The notes: generated by a model not told the origin, from the letters alone. DNA of 64,000 nt from Roseovarius sp. S88 (GCF_037023735.1 NZ_CP146069.1:2087501-2151500); one strand, 5' to 3'; shown: positions 17,311 through 26,090, numbered from the stretch's first letter. Translations and numbers: made by a program.

Positions 17311-19056
17311 TCAGCGCATCTCGTCTGCCGGAGTTACCCCTAGAATACCAAGACCAGCAGAAATAACAACGGTTACGGCCCGCGCGAGGGCAATTTTTGC
17401 CTGCGATGCGGCGGGATCATCTGCATCAAGGAAACGCAACTCGGGTTTGTCATTGCCCCGGTTCCAGAGCGCGTGCAGTTCGCTGGCCAGATCATAGAGG
17501 TAAAACGCCACGCGGTGCGGCTCGTTCGTGCGCCCGGCAATTTCCACCAGACGTGGCCATTCGGCGATCTTCTTGGCGACTGAGAGCTGCGCCTCATCCG
17601 TCAACTGCGAGAGATCCGCCGCGCCAAGATCGGCGTCGTCCACGGCAATGCCCGCCTCAACCGCCTTGCGCAAAACCGATTTCACCCGCGCATGCGCATA
17701 TTGCACATAAAAAACAGGGTTTTCCTTGGATTGCTCCAGCACTTTGTCAAAGTCAAAATCCAAAGGTGCATCGTTCTTGCGGGTCAGCATGACAAAGCGG
17801 GTCACGTCCGCACCAACCTGATCAACCACATCGCGCAGGGTGACAAATGTCCCTGCCCGTTTGGACATCTTGAATGGCTCACCGTCTTTGTAGAGCTTCA
17901 CCAGTTGTGTGAGCTTGATATCGAGCGGCACCTTGCCATCACTGAGCGCAGACACCGCCGCCTTCATCCGTTTGACATAGCCGCCGTGATCCGCGCCAAA
18001 GACATCCATCAGCGCGTCAAAGCCCCTGCTGACCTTGTCATAGTGATAGGCAATATCCGGCGCAAAATAGGTCCAGCTGCCGTCTGACTTCTTTACTGGC
18101 CTGTCCACGTCATCGCCATGCTCGGTCGATTTGAAGAGCGTCTGCTCACGCGGCTCCCAATCCTCGGGCTTTTTGCCTTTGGGTGGCTCAAGCACGCCCT
18201 CGTAGATCAAGCCCTTGGATTGCAGCGCCTCTAGCGCCTGTTCGATCCGGCCCGTGCCATAGAGGGATTTCTCACTGAAAAACACATCCATCTGAACCCC
18301 AAGCGCCTTCAGGTCCGCGCGGATGAGATCCATCATCGCCTCGGTGGCATAGTCTCGCACCTCAACCAGCCAGACCTCTTCGGGCTGATCGACATACGCA
18401 TCGCCGACCTTGTCCTTCAGAGCAGCCCCGACCGGGATCAGGTAATCACCGGGATAGGTGCCGTCCTCGAACGCCACCTCCTGACCATGTGCCTCCAGGT
18501 AACGCAGGTAAACAGAGCGCGCCAATACATCGACCTGCGCGCCGCCATCGTTGATGTAGTATTCGCGCGTGACGTCGTAGCCCACGAAATCCAAGAGACT
18601 GGCCAATGCGTCGCCGAAAACAGCGCCGCGCGTGTGACCCACATGCAAAGGCCCGGTTGGGTTGGCCGAGACGTATTCGACATTCACCTTTTTCCCGGTA
18701 CCGGTGTCAGAGCGGCCAAAGTCAGCACCCGCCGCCAAAGCCGCCTGAACCACGGAATGCCAGAGCGACGGCGCAAGACGCAGGTTCAAGAACCCCGGTC
18801 CGGCCACCTCGGCACTTAGAATAGCGTCATGCGCCCCAAGATGCCCGGCCAGCGCCTCGGCAATATCGCGTGGTTTCAGACCAGCCGGTTTCGCCAGAAC
18901 CATGGCCGCATTGGTCGCCATATCACCGTGTGCGGCATCGCGCGGCGGCTCAACTGTCACGTTTGTCAGATCAAGACCCACGGGCAGTTCCCCTGCCCCT
19001 TGCATGGCCTCAAGGGCTGCCAGCACGGCCTGCCTGATTTCGGTGAACACATTCAT
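17311..19056 (-). CDS. argS: Arginyl-tRNA synthetase
   Basis: A class I aminoacyl-tRNA synthetase of 581 residues. The HIGH-type signature is [14 protein letters not shown] (near residue 136) and the KMSKS-type loop is [10 protein letters not shown]. The N-terminal additional domain ([20 protein letters not shown]) and the C-terminal helical anticodon-binding domain ([15 protein letters not shown]) are complete. It appears to be the first gene of the block running through the SPOR gene, nagZ and scpAB. Confidence 0.97.
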   Translation of the reverse strand: MNVFTEIRQAVLAALEAMQGAGELPVGLDLTNVTVEPPRDAAHGDMATNAAMVLAKPAGLKPRDIAEALAGHLGAHDAILSAEVAGPGFLNLRLAPSLWHSVVQAALAAGADFGRSDTGTGKKVNVEYVSANPTGPLHVGHTRGAVFGDALASLLDFVGYDVTREYYINDGGAQVDVLARSVYLRYLEAHGQEVAFEDGTYPGDYLIPVGAALKDKVGDAYVDQPEEVWLVEVRDYATEAMMDLIRADLKALGVQMDVFFSEKSLYGTGRIEQALEALQSKGLIYEGVLEPPKGKKPEDWEPREQTLFKSTEHGDDVDRPVKKSDGSWTYFAPDIAYHYDKVSRGFDALMDVFGADHGGYVKRMKAAVSALSDGKVPLDIKLTQLVKLYKDGEPFKMSKRAGTFVTLRDVVDQVGADVTRFVMLTRKNDAPLDFDFDKVLEQSKENPVFYVQYAHARVKSVLRKAVEAGIAVDDADLGAADLSQLTDEAQLSVAKKIAEWPRLVEIAGRTNEPHRVAFYLYDLASELHALWNRGNDKPELRFLDADDPAASQAKIALARAVTVVISAGLGILGVTPADEMR

Positions 19057-19131
19057 CCGGGCGATCCTTCTTCTGTCGGGCGTCGGTTTAGCACCCCCGT
19101 AGCGCGCGTCAATCGCGATGCGCGGCGCGGT

Positions 19132-20952
19132 TTACTTTGCCGCCACGTCCTCACGACCGGGTCCAAACCAGATCAGTTCTGTATCCGGGTCTGGTTCCCA
19201 TTCCGCATCAGCAGAGAGCAAGGTGAAGGCTCCGCCCTCTTTGTAAAGCGCAAGGGCTATGCCTTCGGGATTTTGTGCGGCCCAGTCCGACTTGGTGAAT
19301 TCATCGGTCAGCAATGTGACGCGCACCTCCCAACCTTTCGCCATTTTGCTGGCAATCTCAAGATAAGTGAGTTTGCCTGCAAAACTCTGTCCGCCCAGTC
19401 CCGGAGGCAGGACGAGGCGCTTGCTGTCGGATTTCAGCCTGCCCAACTGATACACGTTTTCGCGACCGAACTCCGGCGCAAGGTCGGTCGCCACGAGCGT
19501 GTTGTAGGCGTCATTGTCGCTGACAGCGACAATGCGGCCATAGGACATGATTTCCACACTGTGCTCAGCCGCTTCCGAGAGCACATCGCCGTAAAACACA
19601 TGCAGCCCCGCATCCCGTGCACTGCGCAGGCGCGCGCGGTTGGTGTCGGTGATCAGGACCGGGATTTTCACGCTGAGCAAAGCTTGTGCAAAGGATGTGG
19701 CGAATTGCGATCCGCCCGCGATGATGACACCCGGCGTGCCTTTGCCCGCCAAGCCCATGGCGCGCGCCACGGGGGCCAGCAAAAAGCCGTTCAGCACCAC
19801 CGTGACCGCCACGAGGGCGAAGGCAAATGGTGTGAGAAAAGCCGCATCTTCGACCCCATTGGCCACCAATCTTTCACCAAAGAGCCCCGCAACCGCGACA
19901 AGCACCACGCCTCTTGGCCCTGCGAGGCCGACAAGCAGGCGTTCCTTGAAGGGAATATTGGTTCCTAAAAGCGACAGAAGCACGGTGGCCGGGCGCACCA
20001 GAAGGACAACCACAGCAACCAAGGCTGCGGCCTGCCAGTTCAGCCGCCCAAGGGTCTCAAAATCCATATTGGCGGCAAGCAGGATGAACACGCCCGAAAC
20101 CAACAGAATGGTCGCATGTTCCTTGAACCGACGCAGTTCCGTGTAGCTGGGCAAATTGGCATTGGCCATGACAATACCCATGACCGTGACGGTCAGAAGC
20201 CCACTTTCATGCAGCATGTAGTCCGTGACCGCGAAAGCGGCGAGCAGGACGGCAAAGAGCACCGGGACTTTCATATATTCCGGAACGTAAGCCCGGCGAA
20301 ATGCTTCTGAAAGACCCCAACCTGCACCATATCCCACGGCGCAAGCGATTGTAATACCGCGAATAATTTCCCAGGCTGCGTGGCCAAGGCTGCCTGCGGC
20401 GGCGGTGACGACTACAACCTCAAAGGCCAGAACAGCCGCCAATGCGCCAATAGGATCATTGACGATGGCTTCCCACTGCATGAGCTGTGCAGGACGGCGA
20501 TTAAGACGCGCCTGCCGCAAGAGCGGCGCAATGACAGTTGGCCCGGTGACAATCATGATCCCGCCAAAAACCGCGGCGCTTTCCCAACTCAGGCCGCCGA
20601 CATAGTGCAAGGCCAAAGCCGAGCCGATCCACCCCAAAGGTGCGCCGACAACCACCAGCCGTTTTACCCCCTGCTCTGCCCCTCGCAGGCTATGAAAATC
20701 GAGCGTTAACCCGCCTTCAAATAGAATAATGGCCACCGCAATGGAGATCATCGGCCCCATCAGGACGCCAATGTCCCTTTCGGGATCAAAAATTCCAAAC
20801 ACAGGTCCAGCCAACAGGCCAGCAACCAACATCAGAACAATCGCAGGCATCCTGAGCCGCCAGGCCACCCATTGCGCACCAACGCCCAGCGCGCCGACAA
20901 GCGCAAAGGCCATGACCGGGTCCAAACCGCCATCTGCAGGTGTTGCTGCCAT
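19132..20952 (-). CDS. Cation/proton antiporter (CPA family) with cytoplasmic nucleotide-binding domain
   Basis: A 606-residue membrane protein. About twelve membrane segments fill residues 10-400, including the core motif MIVTGPTVIAPLLRQ and the NDPIGALAAVL segment with the acidic residue expected in the ion path. From about 400 a soluble Rossmann-like domain follows (GVIIAGGSQFATSFAQALL, then TDTNRARLRSARDAGLHVFYGD), as in TrkA-N-regulated antiporters. It should exchange sodium or potassium for protons; the ion is not determined by sequence. The stop lies 2 bases beyond the dgt stop side, so dgt and this gene are probably one operon. Confidence 0.87.
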   Translation of the reverse strand: MAATPADGGLDPVMAFALVGALGVGAQWVAWRLRMPAIVLMLVAGLLAGPVFGIFDPERDIGVLMGPMISIAVAIILFEGGLTLDFHSLRGAEQGVKRLVVVGAPLGWIGSALALHYVGGLSWESAAVFGGIMIVTGPTVIAPLLRQARLNRRPAQLMQWEAIVNDPIGALAAVLAFEVVVVTAAAGSLGHAAWEIIRGITIACAVGYGAGWGLSEAFRRAYVPEYMKVPVLFAVLLAAFAVTDYMLHESGLLTVTVMGIVMANANLPSYTELRRFKEHATILLVSGVFILLAANMDFETLGRLNWQAAALVAVVVLLVRPATVLLSLLGTNIPFKERLLVGLAGPRGVVLVAVAGLFGERLVANGVEDAAFLTPFAFALVAVTVVLNGFLLAPVARAMGLAGKGTPGVIIAGGSQFATSFAQALLSVKIPVLITDTNRARLRSARDAGLHVFYGDVLSEAAEHSVEIMSYGRIVAVSDNDAYNTLVATDLAPEFGRENVYQLGRLKSDSKRLVLPPGLGGQSFAGKLTYLEIASKMAKGWEVRVTLLTDEFTKSDWAAQNPEGIALALYKEGGAFTLLSADAEWEPDPDTELIWFGPGREDVAAK

Positions 20953-20954
20953 CC

Positions 20955-22124
20955 TTACACTCCTTCTCGCGCCACTGCGCTGTCGTCTCCGCCCAAGAGC
21001 CGTTTGTGGCTTTCTAGCGCATAGCGATCTGTCATTCCCGCGATGTAGTCGCTGACCAACCGCGCCAATTCGATTTCAGTTTTCGCTTGAGCCACATCAT
21101 TTTGCCAGCGCTTGGGCAGAAATTCGGGTTTGGACATGTAAAACGGAAACAGCTCTTCGACCACGCGCGTGACGCGCTGGCGCATCTCGGTAACTTTAGG
21201 AGCGCGGTACATATGCTTGAAAAGGAATGACTTTATTGTCTTCATATCCGCCGCCACCTGATCAGAAAACAAGATCGCAGGTTGACCCAAATGGCGGATA
21301 TCGTCCGTCGTCTTTACACCGGTTTCCTGTAGCTTTGATCGAGACGTCTCGATCACATCGGCAACCATCTCACCAAACACGCGCCGCAAGGCCTCATGAC
21401 GGCGGCGATATGCATCCAGCCCTGGATACCTCTGATCCACAGTGTCAAAGCACGGACCAACCATAGGTAAATCGCGGATATCATCCTCGGTGAAAAGCCT
21501 GGCACGCAACCCGTCATGCAGATCATGGTTGTTATAGGCAATATCGTCGGCCAATGCGGCCACTTGCGCTTCGGCACTGGCAAAGCTGTGCAACTCAAGA
21601 TCATGCAGCGTGTTGTAATCGGCCAGCGCATAAGGCAACTCACCGGTCACCGGGCCGTTGTGCTTGGCAATCCCTTCCAGCGTGTCCCAGGTCAGGTTCA
21701 GCCCATCAAACTCGGCATAGTGCCGCTCCAGTGAGGTGACGATGCGAATGGCCTGAGCATTGTGATCAAACCCGCCATAGAGGGCCATCAATGCGTTGAG
21801 CGCGTCTTCTCCGGTGTGCCCAAATGGCGTGTGACCCAGATCATGCGCCAGCGCGACGGCCTCGGTCAGTTCCACATTCAACCCCAAAGCGCCCGAAATC
21901 GTCCGCGCCACCTGCGCAACCTCAATAGAATGGGTCAGACGCGTGCGAAAATAGTCGCCTTCATGCTCCACAAAAACCTGTGTCTTGTGCTTGAGACGGC
22001 GAAAGGCGCTGGAATGGATGATGCGGTCGCGGTCCCGCTGAAAACACGAGCGAAACGCGCTTTCCTCCTCGGCCACAAGCCGGGGCCGCGCGCGGTCTGG
22101 ATCCGACGCATAGGGCTTTGTCAT
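20955..22124 (-). CDS. dgt: Deoxyguanosinetriphosphate triphosphohydrolase-like HD-domain protein
   Basis: A 389-residue HD-superfamily dNTPase that hydrolyses dNTPs to nucleoside and triphosphate. The metal site is visible as RLTHSIEVAQ and VALAHDLGHTPFGHTGE (the HD pair), with a third ligand region in AALADDIAYNNHDLHDG. RRLKHKTQVF and the EGDYFRTR block are conserved. The ATG at 22124 (MTKPYASDPDRARPR) is preferred over an in-frame start at 22232, which would run into the promoter of the divergent Fe-S carrier gene. Confidence 0.92.
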   Translation of the reverse strand: MTKPYASDPDRARPRLVAEEESAFRSCFQRDRDRIIHSSAFRRLKHKTQVFVEHEGDYFRTRLTHSIEVAQVARTISGALGLNVELTEAVALAHDLGHTPFGHTGEDALNALMALYGGFDHNAQAIRIVTSLERHYAEFDGLNLTWDTLEGIAKHNGPVTGELPYALADYNTLHDLELHSFASAEAQVAALADDIAYNNHDLHDGLRARLFTEDDIRDLPMVGPCFDTVDQRYPGLDAYRRRHEALRRVFGEMVADVIETSRSKLQETGVKTTDDIRHLGQPAILFSDQVAADMKTIKSFLFKHMYRAPKVTEMRQRVTRVVEELFPFYMSKPEFLPKRWQNDVAQAKTEIELARLVSDYIAGMTDRYALESHKRLLGGDDSAVAREGV

Positions 22125-22216
22125 GTCTTTTACTCGCCTGCCCTGTCTTGTGGCACTGTCCCATGCCTCATATATTGCATTGGCAAGCTGAACGAAACCA
22201 TATGGAACCACCTGCG

Positions 22217-22540
22217 ATGCAACTGCCTCCAACTGTGACGGAACGCGCCTTCGAGCGTCTGGCCGAAATCGGCGCTGGCGATCAGGGACAGGCCCTTCGG
22301 GTCGCCGTAGAAGGCGGCGGATGCTCGGGCTTTCAGTATGACATCAAGCTTGATGCGCCCGCCGAGGATGATCTCGTGCTGGAGGGCAAAGGCGAAAAGG
22401 TCGTTGTGGATAGCGTCTCACTGCCCTTTTTGACCGGGGCGACCATTGATTTCACCGAAGAGCTGATCGGTGCGCGTTTTACGATTGATAATCCGAACGC
22501 CACAAGCGCCTGCGGCTGTGGGACGTCCTTCTCGATGTGA
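22217..22540 (+). CDS. A-type iron-sulfur cluster carrier (ErpA/IscA family)
   Basis: A 107-residue HesB/IscA protein that carries 2Fe-2S or 4Fe-4S clusters to apo-enzymes. The three ligand cysteines are in GGGCSGFQYD and SACGCGTSFSM at the C-terminus. The ATG at 22217 (MQLPPTVTERAFERL) gives the usual N-terminus; an ATG at 22202 would add five residues. It is divergent from dgt. No isc or suf genes are nearby, which fits a stand-alone ErpA-type carrier rather than IscA of an isc operon. Confidence 0.92.
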   Translation: MQLPPTVTERAFERLAEIGAGDQGQALRVAVEGGGCSGFQYDIKLDAPAEDDLVLEGKGEKVVVDSVSLPFLTGATIDFTEELIGARFTIDNPNATSACGCGTSFSM

Positions 22541-22559
22541 TGTCTAGAACTCGTGCTGT

Positions 22560-23465
22560 CTATTCCGCCGGGACGAGGGTTTTGTCTGCTACCGGTCGAA
22601 TGCGTTCCCAAATCAGCCAACCGCCTGCTGAAATTATGATAAACGCCCCAAGATAGGTATGCGCGGCAGGCGTTTCAGCAAAGAACGCCCAGCCAATGGC
22701 AACCATCCAAATGAATTGTAAGTTCATCAGTGGCGTCACCACATAGGCTGGCAAAATTCGCAGTGCGGCGACCAAAACCCAGCGCGCACCAAAGAGCAGC
22801 AAAGCATAGATCGCCGCGAGAGCCACGTCGATGCTTGACATCGGCTTGAACACAAAAGGCAAAGCAAGTGCCATGACCCCCATCAGGGCCAGGTTCGGAT
22901 AAAAGACCTGCGCGAGCAGATTGGTGTCGCGCCGTCCGATAAACCGAGACGTAACCATCGAAATGGACCCCAGAATGACGGCCGACAGTGCGATAAGATG
23001 ACCCAATCCCATTCCGTGCACACCTTCCGGGAATACGCACGCCACGCCCACCACGCCCAGTCCAAGTGCCATCCATGTCTGACTGCGCACGGGCTCTCCC
23101 AGCACCGGGCCGGACAGAATTGCGGTGAACAACGGGATCAGCGCGATGAACAGGAAGACATCGGCAAACGGCAATAGCCGAAACGCGTGGAAAAAGGCCA
23201 ATGTACCCAGCACGGTGGCCACCACACGAACGGTCATAGCCCTGGGGCATTGCGTCGACATGCAGCGCCTCTGACCGCATGTGTCGCGGTTGGCCAACAA
23301 ACTGAAAAGGGCCACCAATCCGCCGGATATGGCAAAGAGCTGTGGTGCGGAATAGGATTGCGCAAAGCCTTTGGTGATGGCGTCCGCGCCGGTGATTAAC
23401 AGAGAGTAGAGAGCTGTTAGCCCGACGCCGGACAAAACAAGAGCCGAAGAGACGTGTCGGATCAT
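22560..23465 (-). CDS. DMT/EamA-family permease, third gene of the repeat-protein operon
   Basis: A 301-residue permease of the drug/metabolite transporter superfamily with about ten membrane segments in two EamA halves. The first half contains LFAISGGLVALFSLL and FFHAFRLLPFADVFLFIALIPLF; the second has ILPAYVVTPLMNLQFIWMVA. Between TM2 and TM3 an unusual loop carries two cysteines (DTCGQRRCMSTQ) plus a third. Its ATG overlaps the stop of the upstream uncharacterised gene (ATGA at 23462-23465), so the two are translationally coupled. The coupling suggests it exports or imports something linked to the upstream proteins, but the substrate is unknown. Confidence 0.82.
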   Translation of the reverse strand: MIRHVSSALVLSGVGLTALYSLLITGADAITKGFAQSYSAPQLFAISGGLVALFSLLANRDTCGQRRCMSTQCPRAMTVRVVATVLGTLAFFHAFRLLPFADVFLFIALIPLFTAILSGPVLGEPVRSQTWMALGLGVVGVACVFPEGVHGMGLGHLIALSAVILGSISMVTSRFIGRRDTNLLAQVFYPNLALMGVMALALPFVFKPMSSIDVALAAIYALLLFGARWVLVAALRILPAYVVTPLMNLQFIWMVAIGWAFFAETPAAHTYLGAFIIISAGGWLIWERIRPVADKTLVPAE

Positions 23466-24535
23466 ACTAGAGCTCCAGGGGCGCTGGCACGGGCAAATCC
23501 ATTGAAGAACGATTGAAAATCAACCGCTTGTTCGGCAGCGTTGATTACCTCTCGCGCCATGTCCGACAGAGTTTCATCCAGTTTCGGGCGCATCGCGGAC
23601 CAGTCCGGGTGCCGAACCCCGTCCAGTGTGTACATCTGCTCGGACAGCTCTCGCAGCGGGGCAACCTCATGCCGTGGCGCGGTAAAGCTGATAGGGCCTT
23701 CTGGGATTTGCGCCCCAAATCCACCCTGCCCTGACAGGGCCAGATGCCAGTTCAGCATGAAATACGGATGGTACGCATCTGACCGCCAGCCCATATCATC
23801 TTCGCGGATTGCGAAGTAACGGGTTTGCTCTGCCAGCCAACTGTCCCAGCTTTCCGGTGGGCTGACCCCGGCAAAGCGAAGTGCAATGCAGATCTCGGCG
23901 AGCAGATCGATGTTCAGCTCAAGATAGGCCAACGTACCTGCAAAGGTCAGACTTTGGATCGACTTTTCATCAAGACAGGGATCCTTCAGTCCGTAGTCGG
24001 ACAGGTAGAACACGATGTGGGTCAGCTCATAAGCTGCCTTCTTATTGGGTATCGCAAAGGTTTCCGACCGTGTCGTGAAGTCACGCAACCGGTCATCCAG
24101 CCCAAGGTCGCGAGACACGGGGTCTACCCCGCGGCGCAGACACAAACGCCGGGCTTCGGCGCGCTGCAGGTCCGACAGTTCCGCCCCCACAAGCCCTTGC
24201 TTCGCAACCCAGTCCACCGCGGCCTCAGCGCGGTTTCCTGGCAGGCCAAGGTCCTCAAGATCGAGGCACATCGACAGCAAAAACCGATAATATTGCGGGA
24301 AAAAGCTGAGGCGCTTTTCGATGGTGTCGTAGAAATTGTTGAAGGGCGCAAGCGAGGTCAGCGGCAACTCAAAGCCGCAGCTTTGGTAGATGTTGAGCAG
24401 TTCCGCGTTTTCCTTGAGCCAGAACACATCCTGTTCCGGACGGCGTTGCGACACAAACCGCTCCAGCAAAGCCGCCTGACGCAGCTCTGCCGTGGATTGG
24501 CGGAACGGAAAATCGAAGTGAACGACGGATCCCAT
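23462..24535 (-). CDS. Uncharacterised helical protein, central gene of the repeat-protein operon
   Basis: A 357-residue soluble protein with no motif of a known enzyme class. It looks almost entirely alpha-helical. Two stretches stand out as possible functional sites: YELTHIVFYLSDYG (residues 169-182) and YHPYFMLNWH (255-264), each with a conserved-looking histidine. It may be the Rhodobacterales family catalogued as DUF6902 (from memory, unverified), and the LTH-FY-D-G pattern recalls helical proteins found beside some natural-product genes. The ATG at 24535 lies 45 bases after the repeat-protein stop, and its stop overlaps the permease start. Its place between a repeat-peptide gene and a transporter suggests it acts on or with the repeat protein; that is inference. 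Confidence 0.7.
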   Translation of the reverse strand: MGSVVHFDFPFRQSTAELRQAALLERFVSQRRPEQDVFWLKENAELLNIYQSCGFELPLTSLAPFNNFYDTIEKRLSFFPQYYRFLLSMCLDLEDLGLPGNRAEAAVDWVAKQGLVGAELSDLQRAEARRLCLRRGVDPVSRDLGLDDRLRDFTTRSETFAIPNKKAAYELTHIVFYLSDYGLKDPCLDEKSIQSLTFAGTLAYLELNIDLLAEICIALRFAGVSPPESWDSWLAEQTRYFAIREDDMGWRSDAYHPYFMLNWHLALSGQGGFGAQIPEGPISFTAPRHEVAPLRELSEQMYTLDGVRHPDWSAMRPKLDETLSDMAREVINAAEQAVDFQSFFNGFARASAPGALV

Positions 24536-24580
24536 GAATGATACCTTCCTTTACAACCAGATTCCGTTCCGCTGAGCCAT

Positions 24581-24934
24581 TTACAGGCTCGAAGTGAAGG
24601 CGTGAACAGCGTCACCTTCAGTGGTCTCGGAGGCGCGGACGGGCCCGAGGCTGGAAGTGAAAAGCTCTACTGCGTCGCCTTCCGTGGTGTCAGATGCACG
24701 AACCGGACCAAGGCTAGAGGTGAAGAGTTCCACCGCATCGCCGTCCATATCTGAGGATGTGACAGGTGTCAGCGACGATGTGAACGCCTCTGTGCCCTGC
24801 CCAACATACGCGTCTGCTTCTGCGACAGGACCCAATGAAGAAGTGAATGCCTCAACTGCGGAGCCGTCAAACATATCGGCGCTGTTGTCTTGTGTTGTTT
24901 TGTACGAAATCTGTTCTTTACGAAGTGCTACCAT
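24581..24934 (-). CDS. Repeat protein with five FTSSL units, first gene of the operon
   Basis: A 117-residue protein with a 26-residue leader-like N-terminus (MVALRKEQISYK, then TTQDNSADMFDGSA) and five units built on (E/H)(A/L)FTSSL(G/T)PV. FTSSL occurs at residues 30-34, 51-55, 71-75, 92-96 and 113-117, a period of 20-21, and the protein ends exactly on the last L. Linkers are acidic and Thr/Ser-rich (ASDTTEGDAV). There is no cysteine, signal peptide or membrane segment. The ATG at 24934 follows a strong AAGGAG site, better than an in-frame start at 25003. It may correspond to the family DUF6749 (from memory, unverified). A multi-core peptide precursor, a scaffold or a secreted repeat protein are all possible. 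Confidence 0.8.
   Translation of the reverse strand: MVALRKEQISYKTTQDNSADMFDGSAVEAFTSSLGPVAEADAYVGQGTEAFTSSLTPVTSSDMDGDAVELFTSSLGPVRASDTTEGDAVELFTSSLGPVRASETTEGDAVHAFTSSL
24584..24856 (-). repeat. Five-copy 60-63-base coding repeat (FTSSL units)
   Basis: This stretch codes the five repeated units of the operon's first gene. Units three and four (residues 68-87 and 89-108) are the same in 19 of 20 residues, yet their codons differ at 15 of 20 positions, 14 of them synonymous. The repeats are therefore old at DNA level and conserved as peptide, not a recent slippage product. Confidence 0.85.
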
Positions 24935-25009
24935 AATTTTTCTCCTTTTTTCGGCAGTGCCGGTGAGTGCCCAAATCGTTGCACGGTAATCGGGTCGCAA
25001 CAACAGAAA

Positions 25010-25026
25010 AACAACCTTAGGTTGTT
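25010..25026. promoter_or_regulatory. Inverted repeat, candidate operator of the repeat-protein operon
   Basis: AACAACC (25010-25016) and GGTTGTT (25020-25026) form a perfect 7-bp inverted repeat around TTA. It lies about 76 bases upstream of the repeat-protein ATG, near where a minus-strand -35 element would fall, and about 245 bases from xthA. A dimeric repressor or activator site is inferred from symmetry and position. Confidence 0.45.
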
Positions 25027-25124
25027 ATCCACATAGCCAACGACCCTGTGGATGAATGGGGCAGACCATTGGCGATCAGATACTTGCTGTTCCAGATTTC
25101 CGGGAGAAAATAATTTTATCCACA
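25025..25124. promoter_or_regulatory. Cluster of DnaA-box-like sites
   Basis: Two exact copies of the DnaA box TTATCCACA lie at 25025-25033 and 25116-25124. A reverse-orientation site with one mismatch (TGTGGATGA) is at 25047-25055. An A/T-rich patch (GAAAATAATTTTATCC) flanks the third site. Two exact 9-mers within 100 bases are unlikely by chance in 64 kb. They lie in the 336-base non-coding stretch 24935-25270 between the repeat-protein operon and xthA. DnaA-dependent regulation or a replication-related site is possible; dnaA and the usual origin neighbours are not in the window. Confidence 0.45.
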
Positions 25125-25270
25125 CGCGTAATTTTGCATGCTTTGCCCTCTAGGCACTGCGCGACGCAGCGAATCAACCTAAGGGCGATTGATAAATAAA
25201 GGTCACTCTGCGCGCCGGTCTTGCCAGAGCGCGCTGACTGAGCGATAGACGCAGTCAAAAGGGAGGCTAC

Positions 25271-26053
25271 ATGAAAGTTGCCAGCTTCAACATCAACGGC
25301 ATAAAAGCACGGCTCCCTGCCCTGCTTGACTGGCTCAAAGAAGCCGAACCAGACGTTGCGATCCTGCAAGAAATCAAATCCGTTGACGAAGGGTTTCCAC
25401 GAGATCCGATTGAAGAGCTTGGCTATCAGGTCGAAACCCACGGGCAGAAAAGCTTTAACGGAGTCGCGCTTCTGTCAAAGCTCCCGCTTGAGGATGTGCG
25501 CCGTGGATTGCCCGGTGATGAGACGGACGAACAGGCGCGCTGGATTGAGGCGACTGTTGTGGGAGAGCACAAAGCCCTGCGGATTTGCGGGCTTTACCTT
25601 CCTAACGGCAATCCGGCACCGGGGCCGAAATATGACTACAAACTCGCATGGATGGCGCGCCAGAAGGCCCGCGCCAAAGAACTACTGGAACAAGAAGAAC
25701 CGTTCTTGATGGCAGGCGACTACAATGTGATCCCGCAGGATGAGGATGCCAAACGCCCCGAAGCTTGGACCACCGATGCGCTTGCCCTGCCCCAAAGCCG
25801 GGCGGCCTTCCGCGACCTTGTGAACCTTGGGTTCACCGAAGCGTTTCGTGCGCGTAACACCGCGCCGGGGCATTACACGTTCTGGGACTATCAGGCCGGA
25901 GCCTGGAACCGTGATGACGGAATTCGGATTGACCACTTTCTGCTCAGCCCCGAAGCCGCCGACTTGATGCAGGATTGTGGCATCGACAAGGGCGTTCGCG
26001 GGCGCGAAAAACCCTCAGATCACGTGCCGATCTGGGTAGAGTTTGCGCTTTGA
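25271..26053 (+). CDS. xthA: Exodeoxyribonuclease III (AP endonuclease)
   Basis: A 260-residue enzyme of the endonuclease/exonuclease/phosphatase fold that incises DNA at abasic sites in base excision repair. Visible catalytic blocks are SFNINGIKARLPALLDWL (Asn metal ligand), VAILQEIKS (Glu), GLYLPNGNP, the AGDYNVIP motif (Asp/Asn) and the C-terminal EKPSDHVPIWVEF (Asp-His pair). Start at 25271 gives MKVASFNINGIKAR, the family N-terminus. It is divergent from the repeat-protein operon. Confidence 0.95.
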   Translation: MKVASFNINGIKARLPALLDWLKEAEPDVAILQEIKSVDEGFPRDPIEELGYQVETHGQKSFNGVALLSKLPLEDVRRGLPGDETDEQARWIEATVVGEHKALRICGLYLPNGNPAPGPKYDYKLAWMARQKARAKELLEQEEPFLMAGDYNVIPQDEDAKRPEAWTTDALALPQSRAAFRDLVNLGFTEAFRARNTAPGHYTFWDYQAGAWNRDDGIRIDHFLLSPEAADLMQDCGIDKGVRGREKPSDHVPIWVEFAL

Positions 26054-26066
26054 AAGACGATCAATC

Positions 26067-26090
26067 GCTTTGGTGCTTTGGTGCTTTGGT
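26067..26090. repeat. Three tandem copies of an 8-base unit
   Basis: GCTTTGGT occurs three times head to tail just downstream of the xthA stop. It lies in non-coding sequence. No function is apparent; the copy number may vary between strains by slippage. Confidence 0.7.

Noticed and set aside
18829-19968. 379-residue plus-strand frame across argS and the antiporter gene
   Set aside because: It spans two well-supported minus-strand genes and their gap, and is His/Arg/Gln-rich without a fold signature.
24581-24934. CRISPR-like or transposon-related explanation for the repeats
   Set aside because: The repeats are in frame, conserved at peptide level, and not conserved at DNA level, which excludes CRISPR and recent mobile elements.
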